Of a stretch of DNA of 64,000 nt, positions 1 to 9,280 are shown piece after piece. The stretch covers positions 558,001 to 622,000 of the forward strand of contig JAWWNJ010000022.1 of NCBI GenBank assembly GCA_037176885.1. The letters are read 5' to 3'. A model generated the notes under the pieces. It did not search any database and was not told where the DNA came from. It saw only the letters and a program-made list of their open reading frames with translations. The position numbers and the translations under genes are program-made. The stretch is from Favolaschia claudopus (taxonomy: Eukaryota; Basidiomycota; Agaricomycetes; Agaricales; Mycenaceae). The stretch's first letter is position 1, and each line of letters begins with the position of its first letter.

Positions 1-660
1 GCCGCACCCTTTGTTCCCGCTCCTCCTCCTCCTCCTCCTCCTCCTCCTTCCTCGCCCAAATTCCGACTCGGTGCTCACCCCAACGACCCTCCGAGCTACT
101 TACTCGTCTGGTTTTCATGCGGCCCAAACTACACCAGCGCAATATCGTCCCCTCGCCCCTGCCATCGTGTCCTTTTTCGCGGCCGTTGTCCTATCGTCGA
201 CGTCGTTCCTCGTCGTTGCAGACGCAGGGGATTCCGTGCTGAGGAAACGACAAGCGGAGGTGCCGAGAGTGGTGCCGCGATGGATAGGCCACGGCAGCGG
301 GATTGGAGTTCTTTTCTGCCAAATTGGTGAGGATGGGAATACGAGAGGGTCTAGGCGATTGAGGGCGCGGGTCGTCGGTTGGGCGATGTCAGATCCATGC
401 CGAATCGCGCCTCGGGACAATCCCCCGCTTGGCTATTGAATTGAGGTCGGCGTTGGGCAGAACCTCGTGTACCACGCGTTCAGGCTCTGCCTGTGCTGGT
501 GCGCCGGACATTGTAAATCTCCGGGACGAGGAGGTGTGGTGAGGAGAAACGGAGGGAGGTTGGGAAGATAGAGGCGGGTACGCGAGACGCGGAGAAAGAG
601 CGATGACGGGAAGAAGTTAAGAACATGAACAAGTCGACGGCGTCAGCCCTGAATCCGCTT
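1..660 (+). repeat. Left arm of an inverted segmental duplication
   Basis: Two blocks (about 30-350 and 537-658) reappear in reverse complement at about 16720-16390 and 16263-16141. By eye the second block is roughly 90 percent identical over about 120 bases. The arm opens with a (CTC)n run, which also starts the other arm. An open frame (11-439) runs through it, but its Leu run comes from the CTC repeat, and I do not call it a gene. No flanking target duplication was seen, so this looks like a segmental copy rather than a transposon end. Confidence 0.7.
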
Positions 661-702
661 TTTTAGTAGGATGATGGCGAGTGGGTTGACGGTTGTTTCG
701 AG

Positions 703-1239
703 CTATTCCAAATCTACAGCGCCGGGACAGGTAAGACGTGTGAGTTTCCTTCCACTCATGGTTTCTTGGACGATGGAAGGAAGACTGATTCGTTTTTTTG
801 TCTTGACAGCGTACTGCCGCATGAGCATCCCGTCTTTGGGATGTCTACGTTTTTCGTAGACGATCTCGCCTTCAGCTTCGTCGTCTGACTTGCTCGGGAT
901 ATACTCCGGGTCGGAAGGAGGCAGTGTGCTACTCCGCATCCAATACGGTGTATCGACACTGGGATACTTGGACGGACGCTGTCGTGTAGTCAGTCGATGT
1001 GGACACGCGCCGGACGGTGGTGGAGATCGAATGGATGCAGATATGTATAGGTCTGCAGGAAGGTGTTGATAATTGTATCCGAGCGTTAGCCGGATGAGTT
1101 GTTGTCGAACGAGGGTGTGTCGGAGCGAGATTGGCGGGAGGAAAACGCGGAATGAATGGAGTGAAAGAGGAAGCGGAAGAGTACAGGACCGAATGGGTGC
1201 TTGGCTCAGGACAAGAGAACGTAGGTTCGACGGATTCAT
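703..1239 (-). CDS. Hypothetical ORF, doubtful
   Basis: A 178-codon open frame whose C-terminal half is rich in charged residues (SKSDDEAEGE, then KRRHPKDG and KTKKR). I recognise no family. The start is uncertain, and the N-terminal half looks like translated noncoding sequence. The surrounding 3 kb is repeat-bearing and gene-poor. It may be an exon of a larger or decayed gene on the minus strand; nothing nearby suggests a function. Confidence 0.2.
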   Translation of the reverse strand: MNPSNLRSLVLSQAPIRSCTLPLPLSLHSFRVFLPPISLRHTLVRQQLIRLTLGYNYQHLPADLYISASIRSPPPSGACPHRLTTRQRPSKYPSVDTPYWMRSSTLPPSDPEYIPSKSDDEAEGEIVYEKRRHPKDGMLMRQYAVKTKKRISLPSIVQETMSGRKLTRLTCPGAVDLE

Positions 1240-1280
1240 TTCCGTGGAATCGAGATCATGATGATGTGGTATGCATGGTA

Positions 1281-1712
1281 TGTGAGCTCGTTCGCTGGCT
1301 ACTTTCGCCGCTTACTCTGAATTTTCGATTAGGATCCCGTGAATTGTTTGTCGGGCCTTCCATCCAGCTCTCGCAGCTCATCTTGCGGGATATCTCGCGC
1401 TTATCTGAGCAGCCCTCGCCCCGCGTCCTTGTCTCCCTTCGAGCTCCTTGATGTACCCAGCTCAGGAGAGGAGCCGGGCGCTGCCATGGTGCGGTATGTG
1501 AGACTCGTCCGCTGGCTACTTTCGGCGCTTACTCTGAAACTTCGATTAGAATCTCATAAATCCTCGGGCCCTCCACCCAGCTCTCGCAGCTCATCTTGTG
1601 GGATATCTCGTGCTTATCTGAGCAGCCCTCGCACCGCGTCCTTCGTCCTTGTCTTCCTTCAAGATCCTTCATGTATCCAGCTCAGGAAAGGAGCCGTGCC
1701 CTGCACACGGGC
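1281..1712 (+). repeat. Direct tandem duplication, two 216-base units
   Basis: Unit 1 (1281-1496) and unit 2 (1497-1712) are similar throughout. Each begins with about 50 bases that look like a spliceosomal intron: GTGAG donor, CTTACTCTGA branch-like sequence, CGATTAG acceptor. The period is 72 codons, so the open frame at 1339-1800 reads through both units in the same frame. Both strands are open here, and I cannot say whether it is coding. Confidence 0.75.
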
Positions 1713-3401
1713 GGTGATGATTTCGATGAAGGGTGGGGGTGGATTCAAGTGGAGTACTGTAGGGGAACATCCAGCGGCGCAGTGTAGAGGAAGAGCGTAA
1801 GGATTCGCTGTTGTCTCTCCTTGCAGCAGTAGAGCCTTAAGGGACGTCTCAGGCGTTGGGCTGGGTTTCCGGAACGCTACCATGCACGGTAAATCGGATA
1901 CCCTCTGGCATACTCCATGGTGGACGGTCTGAGTCGTATCGCAAGGCGAGGATGCGAGGACGAAGATCGAATTTGAGGATAGGAACAGAGTGTCCATATC
2001 CCCAGCCTGCTCGCTCTGGATGTACGAAAGCAGCTCGTGGCTTAGCTGCTGCCGCGGCGCTCCTGTCCGTCGTTGCTCGCCGCCCCTACCCCTCTCGGCA
2101 ACATTGCTTTGCGCGCGCGCGCCCGATCTTCCAGCGGAAGCATATTCCTATTCCCTTTACATCGAGTTGTCATTGAGACTAGCGTCCGCGAGGATTGCTT
2201 ATTCCTTCTCTCGGCACTCAAAAGGGCGAGGCTCATGATCGTAATGCGCAGCGACCGCGGACGGGAAACGGCGAGAGGCGAGGGGAGGTGGGTGAGAATC
2301 ATACGGTCGCGCCCAGCTAGAGATCGATGCCCAGTCCTGGCAGGTCCGACTGTCTCACAACCAGTCTCCGCTTCTTCATCCTCGATGACCCTCGATAATC
2401 TGCCTGGTGCCACATACCTCCATCGGTTCATGACGCCCGCTGAGGCTTGTGCACTGAAGTTGGTCGACGGACGCCTACAAATCCAGGTGGTGTGCCATTT
2501 GCCACTAGTACTCCTTCAGAGTCATACCGGTGCCATTGGCTCTCCCGTTCCCGACCCCCATTGCTCGTACCCACTCCGGCATTTGCCTGCCCCATTCCGT
2601 TGTCCTCATCTGTGACAGCCTTGCTCGTATTTGATTCGCGATTTGAGATAGCGTGTCCTTGAAACACTATTCATTTTGGATGGGAGAGGGTTTCGACGAG
2701 GTGTGGAGGTGATACGAATGATTCCTGGCGGTGCAACGGAGTGCACTGTTCCTGCGAAAGCGAGGAATGCGGCGGCGGGATCATCTTCATAACAATCCTC
2801 TCTCTGCCCTCTCCGCTTTCCGTATTGCTCATTGGCCGCGTGCTTGAGGTCCCAGCGAGCCGTGCATGTGGCGTGCGTGGACCGGCGGACGGTCACAATT
2901 GAAGCCTCTGTGGGCTTAGGGTGCATCTAGCGATCATCTTGGGATCGATCTAGTCGGTGTGGTGGATTCGACGGAGAAAGTGTGTTTTTGGGTGTCGAGT
3001 GACGAGAAGAAATTGACTCAGGAGCGTTTCGGACGACCCGTCGGGCATCTGCGTCAACATTGTTGCGTTCACTCTCCTCTGCTCTTCGTGTCCCAAGCGT
3101 TCCGAGTCCGGGTCATCCTCTGGAGGTGGCTCTGGAGTGCGGATTGAATACCGTATAATTACAAGCTGTAGTGTAACAGGCTGTACATGTACATCCAAGC
3201 CAGATGATTTCCATCGACGCCAAACGGTCGTGCGAGGACTTCGTCACCGAGGTTTTGAGTGGTCGGGCCATTCGGCCCGAGTCAGAACGCCAACAGAACG
3301 CCCACATTGACGCGTCTGAGCCTTCAAGTTGTCTCAAAGTTGTCTACTACTCTCACAGTCCGTTGGTGAAGAAGGTCACCCAACTGCTCTTTCGATTCCC
3401 A
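1713..3401. other. No supported gene
   Basis: Short open frames occur on both strands, for example 2606-2926 and 2950-3198 on minus, but none has a recognisable domain, a plausible splice pattern or a paralog in the window. An in-frame ATG at 3204 would extend the F-box gene that starts at 3402 by 66 residues. That extension has no counterpart in the paralog at 43-44.5 kb, so I treat it as 5' leader. Confidence 0.5.
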
Positions 3402-4937
3402 ATGCCTACCCTCCCACCAGAGCTGTTTGACATCATCTTCCCGTTTCTCGAAACTCGCGCTCTCTGGCGCGTATTCCACACCTGCCGGTACTTTCGACAG
3501 AACAGGCTCCTAACTCTGACTTTGTTGGAACGATACGATTTCTGGGAATCCGACATCTATTCTGGAGATATACACGCAGCGGAGGAAGCCTCCTTCCTTC
3601 TCCCTATAATCTCTAGCCTTCATCCCATCACGACGCTGACCGTGTGGCGCCAAGAACCATGCCTTCCGCTGCACTGGTACGGTCTTCCGGATTTCATAGC
3701 CCAACTCAGCACACTCTCCGACCTTGTCATACATGGTCGAATTCGGCGGGACCCTGGGGTAGCCAAAATTTTGGCTTCGATGTCGAGCTACATCCATCCA
3801 CTCGTCATGGTCGGCTTGAATCCTGATGTGAAAGTGTCTGAATTTCGTCGATTACCTCCAATCGACGGTTGGGATCCCTACCCTTCACTCGAAGACCTGA
3901 AAAATCTGCGCTATGACTTCACTAGTTTCCTGGACGCTTTCTTGTTTTTCGCCTTGCTCTTGCCCAGGCTGATCATTAGCTTGATCACCTGGATTATCAG
4001 CATATACCATCTCTGTGTCTGGCTATACCTCTACTTCTTTGGATTTGGAACGCCGTGGCCCCAACTAGACCGCATCGCACGGGCGATCCCATGGCCTCTT
4101 TGGGACTTTGAAGCTGAGGAAGGAACGTTCAGTGTCCAGAATAGCCCTGCTGGTGCCTCCAGTATCACGGTGGCCATATTTTCCCCGTCCATGAAATGGC
4201 TTACCCTTCCACCCCTACCCTCTCTTTCAGCCACCCAATATGCCGCACTTCTCGGGTGTATAAACTACGACCACAGTCTAACCTCGTTGACAGTCAAAAA
4301 AAATTGTTTGCTTCACCTGGATACCCTTCGGAACTTCCTCCACCGGCATCAACAACTGTGGCTTCTCTATTTGGAATCGGGGTCCATCGCCCTCGAGTCC
4401 TTAACGATGGCAACACCGCCCAGCGCTTGGATTCCTCAAGGACGATTATCCTCGTTGGAGGCTCCGGCCGAATACATCCCATACGTTTTGATTGAGGAGC
4501 CGCTTCTCGGAAATCTCACCATCATTTCTAAGACGGCCAAAGACGGACCACATCTTTCCAGCGTCCTTGCTTTCATTGCGGTGGCCCACATGTATACCCC
4601 ACTACGCACCCTGGAGCTGGTGCTTCACTGCGGTGGTCACCCCAAGTTAATCCCTCCCTGGCGTGTTGAACAGGTCATGTCCAACAACGAAGAGCCACGG
4701 TTGGGGGGATTCATAAATCTGTGGCTCAAAGTATCGAGCACTCGTTTCACCTCCGCCGACAAACGCGGGCTGTCGGCTTGGCTGGCACATTGTTCTGCGC
4801 TTCGCGTTCTGCATTTCTCGAAGAAGTGGGTACCTGTCGGCAAACAGGCTAGTCTCACTGAGGCGATAAATCAAAAACGAGAAGCCGTGGGCTTGGCACC
4901 ACTGCTGGTTACCTTTCCTGAATCTGTACAACGTTGA
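3402..4937 (+). CDS. F-box-like protein with a membrane hairpin
   Basis: A single-exon protein of 511 residues. It begins with an F-box-like helix (LPPELFDIIFPFL, residues 4-16) followed by a FHTCRYFR segment, as in agaric F-box proteins, which are substrate adaptors of SCF ubiquitin ligases. Residues about 176-215 form a strongly hydrophobic stretch long enough for two membrane spans, which is unusual for this class. The rest is leucine-rich without clear repeats. The start at 3402 is chosen because the paralog at 42982-44502 aligns from the same Met. The upstream ATG at 3204 stays in frame. The two proteins align from end to end, including the hydrophobic hairpin. Substrate and location are unknown; membrane anchoring is inferred from composition. 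Confidence 0.8.
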   Translation: MPTLPPELFDIIFPFLETRALWRVFHTCRYFRQNRLLTLTLLERYDFWESDIYSGDIHAAEEASFLLPIISSLHPITTLTVWRQEPCLPLHWYGLPDFIAQLSTLSDLVIHGRIRRDPGVAKILASMSSYIHPLVMVGLNPDVKVSEFRRLPPIDGWDPYPSLEDLKNLRYDFTSFLDAFLFFALLLPRLIISLITWIISIYHLCVWLYLYFFGFGTPWPQLDRIARAIPWPLWDFEAEEGTFSVQNSPAGASSITVAIFSPSMKWLTLPPLPSLSATQYAALLGCINYDHSLTSLTVKKNCLLHLDTLRNFLHRHQQLWLLYLESGSIALESLTMATPPSAWIPQGRLSSLEAPAEYIPYVLIEEPLLGNLTIISKTAKDGPHLSSVLAFIAVAHMYTPLRTLELVLHCGGHPKLIPPWRVEQVMSNNEEPRLGGFINLWLKVSSTRFTSADKRGLSAWLAHCSALRVLHFSKKWVPVGKQASLTEAINQKREAVGLAPLLVTFPESVQR

Positions 4938-5344
4938 ACTCACTGTAAGTTCCAATACTTCCGATGAACGACCATGTAATTTATCGCCCCTTAGAAAACG
5001 TGCTGCTGACTTCTTCTTAAAAAAGTACGCCTCAACTCTCAGTTTCATCAGGGAAATTTCTCTTCCCCAGCCAGCTTCCCTCCTTCTTCCGTTGGATCTT
5101 GAATACATACTCATCTCAACGACGCAAGAATTAAATCCGAGTCCATCATGTAACTCCAATCCGATTCCAAATGGACAGTGCATTGATTTCGTTTACTTAA
5201 TTATACTGGAGGAAATACGTCTTTTGTTGTAATATAGCAGCATCTATACTCCCCCACAATAGAGCCCAAAATCTCGTAGATCGTAAAATTATACAAGAAT
5301 GAAGATATGAAGCCACTTCCACTTGATTCGCCTTTCTACCATGA
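4938..5344. other. Convergent 3' intergenic region
   Basis: It lies between the 3' ends of two convergent genes and is AT-richer than its flanks. I see no gene, repeat or structured RNA in it; it probably holds both 3' UTRs. Confidence 0.5.
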
Positions 5345-7506
5345 TCAATCATCATGACTGTCTTTTGCGGTGTATTGCTCTTCCTGGCCGTCAATTTCCT
5401 CGAGCTCAACCGCTGAATTATAGAACCGATCGACGAATATCGGCTGACGACCGATCCATCTTGCAAAGGCGTCAAACTCGTCCTCGATTGTCGACCGAAT
5501 CGCTCGCTTGGACAGTTGTGTGAGTAGTCGCACCGATTGGGATGTGCCGTAGGGGCGATCGTTGATACGGTAGAAAGCATAGAGGACCTCGAAGATTCTA
5601 AATTCGGCGCAGTAAGCTCACAACTCATCGAGTTCAAGGGGAAAATATAAAGGCTACGCACTCGTCAATTCGGCGGTCAAGTTGCTGCCACATCACTTCC
5701 TTGCACATCCGCCACATGTACATGCCATACTCAGACTCATTCGCATCCTCGCCCGGTTCTCCCACCGGCGTAAGAATGGTTGGATGCTTGAGCCCCGCAT
5801 CTGCAAGTGCTTCACCAATGAGCGCATTTGCGTAATCGGCGAATTCCGGCGGCAGGAGCAAGGGCATGATGATGTCGTGGCGGCGGTTAAGGATGGTTTC
5901 GACGGTGGTAGCGTGCGTTAGACGGGCGGCAGACTTCAATTCCTCGCCGTTGTCTGAAATGCCATAAGTTTCGTAGAAGTCTTCGGAGCTGTGGTAGGGT
6001 AGCCAGTGCTCGATGTGCCTCAGGTTGAATTGTGCTATTTGCTGTTTGAAGTCGGGGATATTGAACTTCTCGCCCCAGGTATAGCTGTATTGAACGCGGT
6101 CAGATGAGCCAAATGCCCAAGATTGAGAAGTTACCTCGGTGAATCATCGTAAGCCAAAACCTGAAGTCATCAGAAAAATATAACTTTTATGCTGTTGGAG
6201 AGATTTACCGATTCGGGCCCATTACCGTAGGTTGTCGACGCCCAGTCATCTCGTTGAATCCTGCACGATAATGAGACTGCCTTAGAAGAAGAAGCAGATA
6301 TGTATCTCACTCAATTTCCTCAGTCTTTTCAATTTCCCACAAGGCAACATGTCGCATCAACAAACTGAATCCTGTTAAACAGCTCCTTCCTTGCGGCTCC
6401 GAGCTCAGCTGGTGCTTGTTGTCCAGGTCGACGTGGCTGAGCTTCGACCGGGTCGTGTATCCGTCCCCTGTTATGTAATCCACAACTGCTCTGGTCCATT
6501 GTCTGGAGGCGGCGGCGATTTTGTCGGCATCGAGACCGAAGAGAACTTCTCCTCGGCTGATTTCGTCTAATTTGGTCTCGGATTCTTTCAAAGACGAGAT
6601 ATAGGATGGCAGAATGCGCAGTCCGTAGCCCTAGAGATTCGTTAGCTGAAGTCACGTTCACAAGTCCGCCAACTGACCCTGTCGGCGTATTTGAAGACTC
6701 TAGGCGACGTAGAATTTGAGAAAAGAGGATAGTTTAGAGCGAAACAAAGTACCTTTGTTCCTGAGTCGCTCGCCGCTCGGAAAGATAATGGCCCTGGATC
6801 ATGCTCATCGTGAAAACGTTGTAGCCGGCTGAATGGGTGATTAGCGAGGCAGTCACAGTCTACGATATTTGAACTCACTTTCCAGTGCTCGCGCAGCCCG
6901 AGGGAGCATCCAAACATTCGTACCATCGTAACACATAGCGCAAATGTCGAGATCGAAGTTGAGGAGAACAGCTCTCGGCGACTTGACCAGTTTGAGGACG
7001 ATTTGAATTCGACGGAGGGGATAGCGAGAATAGAAAGTGATGGTTTTTGCGTTGCGTACGATGAGGACAGGGCTTCGAGGCGGGAGGTTGGCCTTGAATC
7101 TTGAGAAGACCTCGGCGATTTTCGCGTTGGCTTGTGTGGGAGTGAGGCCGTAGAAATACATGTCGATATCCGACGCCTTCCATTCGTCGCCTGCGCCAGA
7201 GACTGAGAGTAGACCGCCGAGAACGATACCCCCGGCAACAATGACGTTGTTCCAGTTGAGGCCCTTGAGCAGCCCATCCGACATGCTCTCGAATTTGCGG
7301 CGAAAAGCTGCGAGGGACGGTTGGATGTCGATTTTGGGGGACCGCTTTGCGTCGAGAATTTTGTAGCCCGAGATGTCTGGGAGACGGGTGAGTGTGCGGG
7401 CTTTGGTGGATTTGACAGAACCGGGGAATATGGCTTCGCAGTCGGCGTCTTGAAACGAGACGAGACCGTGCTGCCAGTCTTTCCCGAGCCGTTCGTTGTC
7501 TCTCAT
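5345..7506 (-). CDS. Nucleotidyltransferase-fold-like fungal protein
   Basis: Spliced model of 599 residues in eight exons: 7506-6879, 6828-6753, 6699-6678, 6630-6311, 6260-6209, 6160-6135, 6084-5662 and 5597-5345; the lengths sum to 600 codons. Residues 91-93 (AGG), 113-115 (SDIDMYF) and 184-187 (FDLD) have the spacing of the GG, DxD and third-acidic motifs of the nucleotidyltransferase superfamily. The stretch MLPRAARALE, then GYNVFTMSMIQGHYLSERR across the first intron, is a motif I associate with uncharacterised agaric proteins. The start is the first ATG in frame; the open frame runs upstream only through non-ATG codons. The 3' end converges with the F-box gene. Enzyme activity is inference from three short motifs; the protein could be a non-catalytic relative. 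Confidence 0.75.
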
Positions 7507-7574
7507 ATATTTCTCATGAGATATGATCCTTTTATTGCAGTGAGCGGTCAGAAGCAGCACGAACACAAAAAATA

Positions 7575-8048
7575 TCACCAGTCATCTATATCTTTCCCTT
7601 CGCCCTGCGCTTCTGGCGCCTTGGCTTTCTTCTGCTTCTTTTTCGCCGGTTCTGCGGAGTCGGCGCTCATACGCGTCAAAGCAGCGCGAAATAGCGTGTA
7701 AGGGACTGAATGCCACTCCCAGATGTGTCTTGAGAGCACGACCTCTGGGATGTCGTCTACCGCTGACGCGTCCATCTTGCTCGCCATGAGATCGACGAGA
7801 GAAGGAACTCCAGGGGGAGTCAACGGGGGAGCGGACTTGTATTCTTCATAGCACTTGAGCTGATATTCAATCACTTGGCGTGCAAGCTCGACGGCGTCGT
7901 CGTCTCTGCTCCGACTCGAGAGAATTTCGCGCAATTCGCGGGGTGCTACTGTGGAAACAATGGGCCTGGATCCACTGTTTGCGGTGTAGACTAGTCCTAG
8001 CAAGAGTTTACACAGCGGCACTAAAGAAATCATTAACAACTCACTCAT
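7575..8048 (-). CDS. Hypothetical protein, 157 residues
   Basis: An intronless frame from an ATG at 8048 ending in a Lys/Ala-rich, then acidic tail (KKKQKK near the end, stop after DDW). The hydrophobic N-terminus (SLVPLCKLLLGLVY) could be a short membrane or signal-anchor segment. The ATG is followed directly by a GTGAGT, so the true first exon could lie elsewhere. The stop is 69 bases upstream of the nucleotidyltransferase-like gene start on the same strand. It shares a 112-base upstream region with the divergent acidic-protein gene. I do not recognise the family. Confidence 0.5.
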   Translation of the reverse strand: MSELLMISLVPLCKLLLGLVYTANSGSRPIVSTVAPRELREILSSRSRDDDAVELARQVIEYQLKCYEEYKSAPPLTPPGVPSLVDLMASKMDASAVDDIPEVVLSRHIWEWHSVPYTLFRAALTRMSADSAEPAKKKQKKAKAPEAQGEGKDIDDW

Positions 8049-8160
8049 TGTGACGGTGGTTTGAGAGCAATACACGCGACCGTGTGCTTTGGTCGTGTTA
8101 CTTTCAAGGGCCTATGTGCCTCTGATGTCATCAAATCTTTGTTTCGTTTGGTCCACCACC
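8049..8160. promoter_or_regulatory. Putative bidirectional promoter
   Basis: Only 112 bases separate the ATG of the minus-strand gene (8048) from the ATG of the plus-strand gene (8161), so any promoter is shared or overlaps a transcript. The plus-strand start sits in a good context, CCACCACC before ATG. No TATA box is evident. Confidence 0.4.
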
Positions 8161-8927
8161 ATGAGCGACGCGGCCCACACACCTGTACCCCAGGATTCCT
8201 CGTCGACACTCCAGAAAGCTTTCGAGACGCGATCAGGAAGCACCCCTCGTATATCCAGTCCCTCTTCGTTCTCTTTCCAACAAGATAGGGATGAGGCTCG
8301 TACACCACCCGCGATTTCCGGCTATTCTGGTGCTAAAACATTCAATGAATCATTCATTCTCCCTCCTTATGTTGGATTATTCTAGGCCGCCTCACGCAGC
8401 CAGCCCTTCGCCGCCTCAATGAGGTCATGGACGACGACGACGCGCGAAGCGTGAAGACGGACATCACGGATGTCAGCGTCATTGCCCAAGCAGGAACTAG
8501 CGCCCCTGGCTCACCTGCTTTCTCCGCTGACGGAGATATGGACGTTGAGATGGACGACGACGAAGATAATGCGCAAGAAGCGTCAGATGAGAGCCAGTTT
8601 TGGGACCAGGATCGCGAGTCTGCGACAATACCGGACCCACCCAGTGTGCATCTCGAACCGCGTACTCATCCACTCTCTCGGGGAGACTCAACTGAAGGAG
8701 GTGTTCCGTCTGTCGAAGATGCGGAAGAGGAGATGGACGAAGACCGCGCTGACGCCGAACTGGAGGCAATGGACGATGGGGGTGATTTCTCGGATGACGA
8801 TGCAGATGGGGCCAAGAAACCTTTCATGAAGCGCATGAAAGGCCGTGCTAAAGTTGTCGGCGGTAAGGTGACCGGAAACTCTGAACGCGTCAATGAGGGC
8901 GAAGAAATGTTGGGCAAGGCATCGTGA
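8161..8927 (+). CDS. Acidic protein with CsbD-like C-terminus
   Basis: Two exons, 8161-8329 and 8386-8927, give 236 residues; the 56-base intron (GTGCTA...TCTAG) joins in frame at GYS-GRLTQP. The middle is very acidic, with runs such as DMDVEMDDDEDN and EDAEEEMDEDRADAEL. The C-terminal 35 residues are basic and contain KGRAKVVGGKVTGN followed by EGEEMLGK. This resembles the CsbD-like domain (a bacterial stress-response fold, also found in fungi), whose core is KG.AKE..GK.TG with a later EG...G. A nuclear or chaperone-like role would be a guess. The gene is divergent from the 157-residue unknown. Confidence 0.75.
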
Positions 8928-9280
8928 ATCTGTCGCTTTTGTGTATGTACTAGAAATGTAGATGTTGTTTTATCTTGTAATATCTGAAATTCCCACTACT
9001 ACTATGCCGGGACAGCAAGAATAACCACGATAGCAACGATACCACTGCCAGAGAAAGTTGACGATCGAGAAAATTCGCAATTTCGAGCGATCAGCGGAAC
9101 AGTCCGGGACGTGATGGTTCAGCCTCAATGTCATGCGTGACGACACTTCCTTTCTTTCCGTTTGCACATCCACACGGTTTGAAAGAAATAAACACGCGTC
9201 TACGAAGGTAATGGTTGAAAATTCTCTTGATTTGATCCTCACCATTCAAAGCAGAAATCTTCGCTTCAAACCAACCGCTC
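8928..9280. other. Intergenic region, no gene seen
   Basis: It contains the 3' end of the acidic-protein gene and the leader of the next F-box gene. No repeat or RNA structure was noticed. Confidence 0.5.

Noticed and set aside
11..439. 142-codon frame starting with a Leu run that resembles a signal peptide
   Set aside because: The Leu run is a translated CTC microsatellite, and the frame is not preserved in the inverted copy at 16.1-16.7 kb.
3204..3401. Extending the F-box protein 66 residues upstream to the ATG at 3204
   Set aside because: The paralog at 42982-44502 aligns from the Met at 3402, and the extra residues show no domain.
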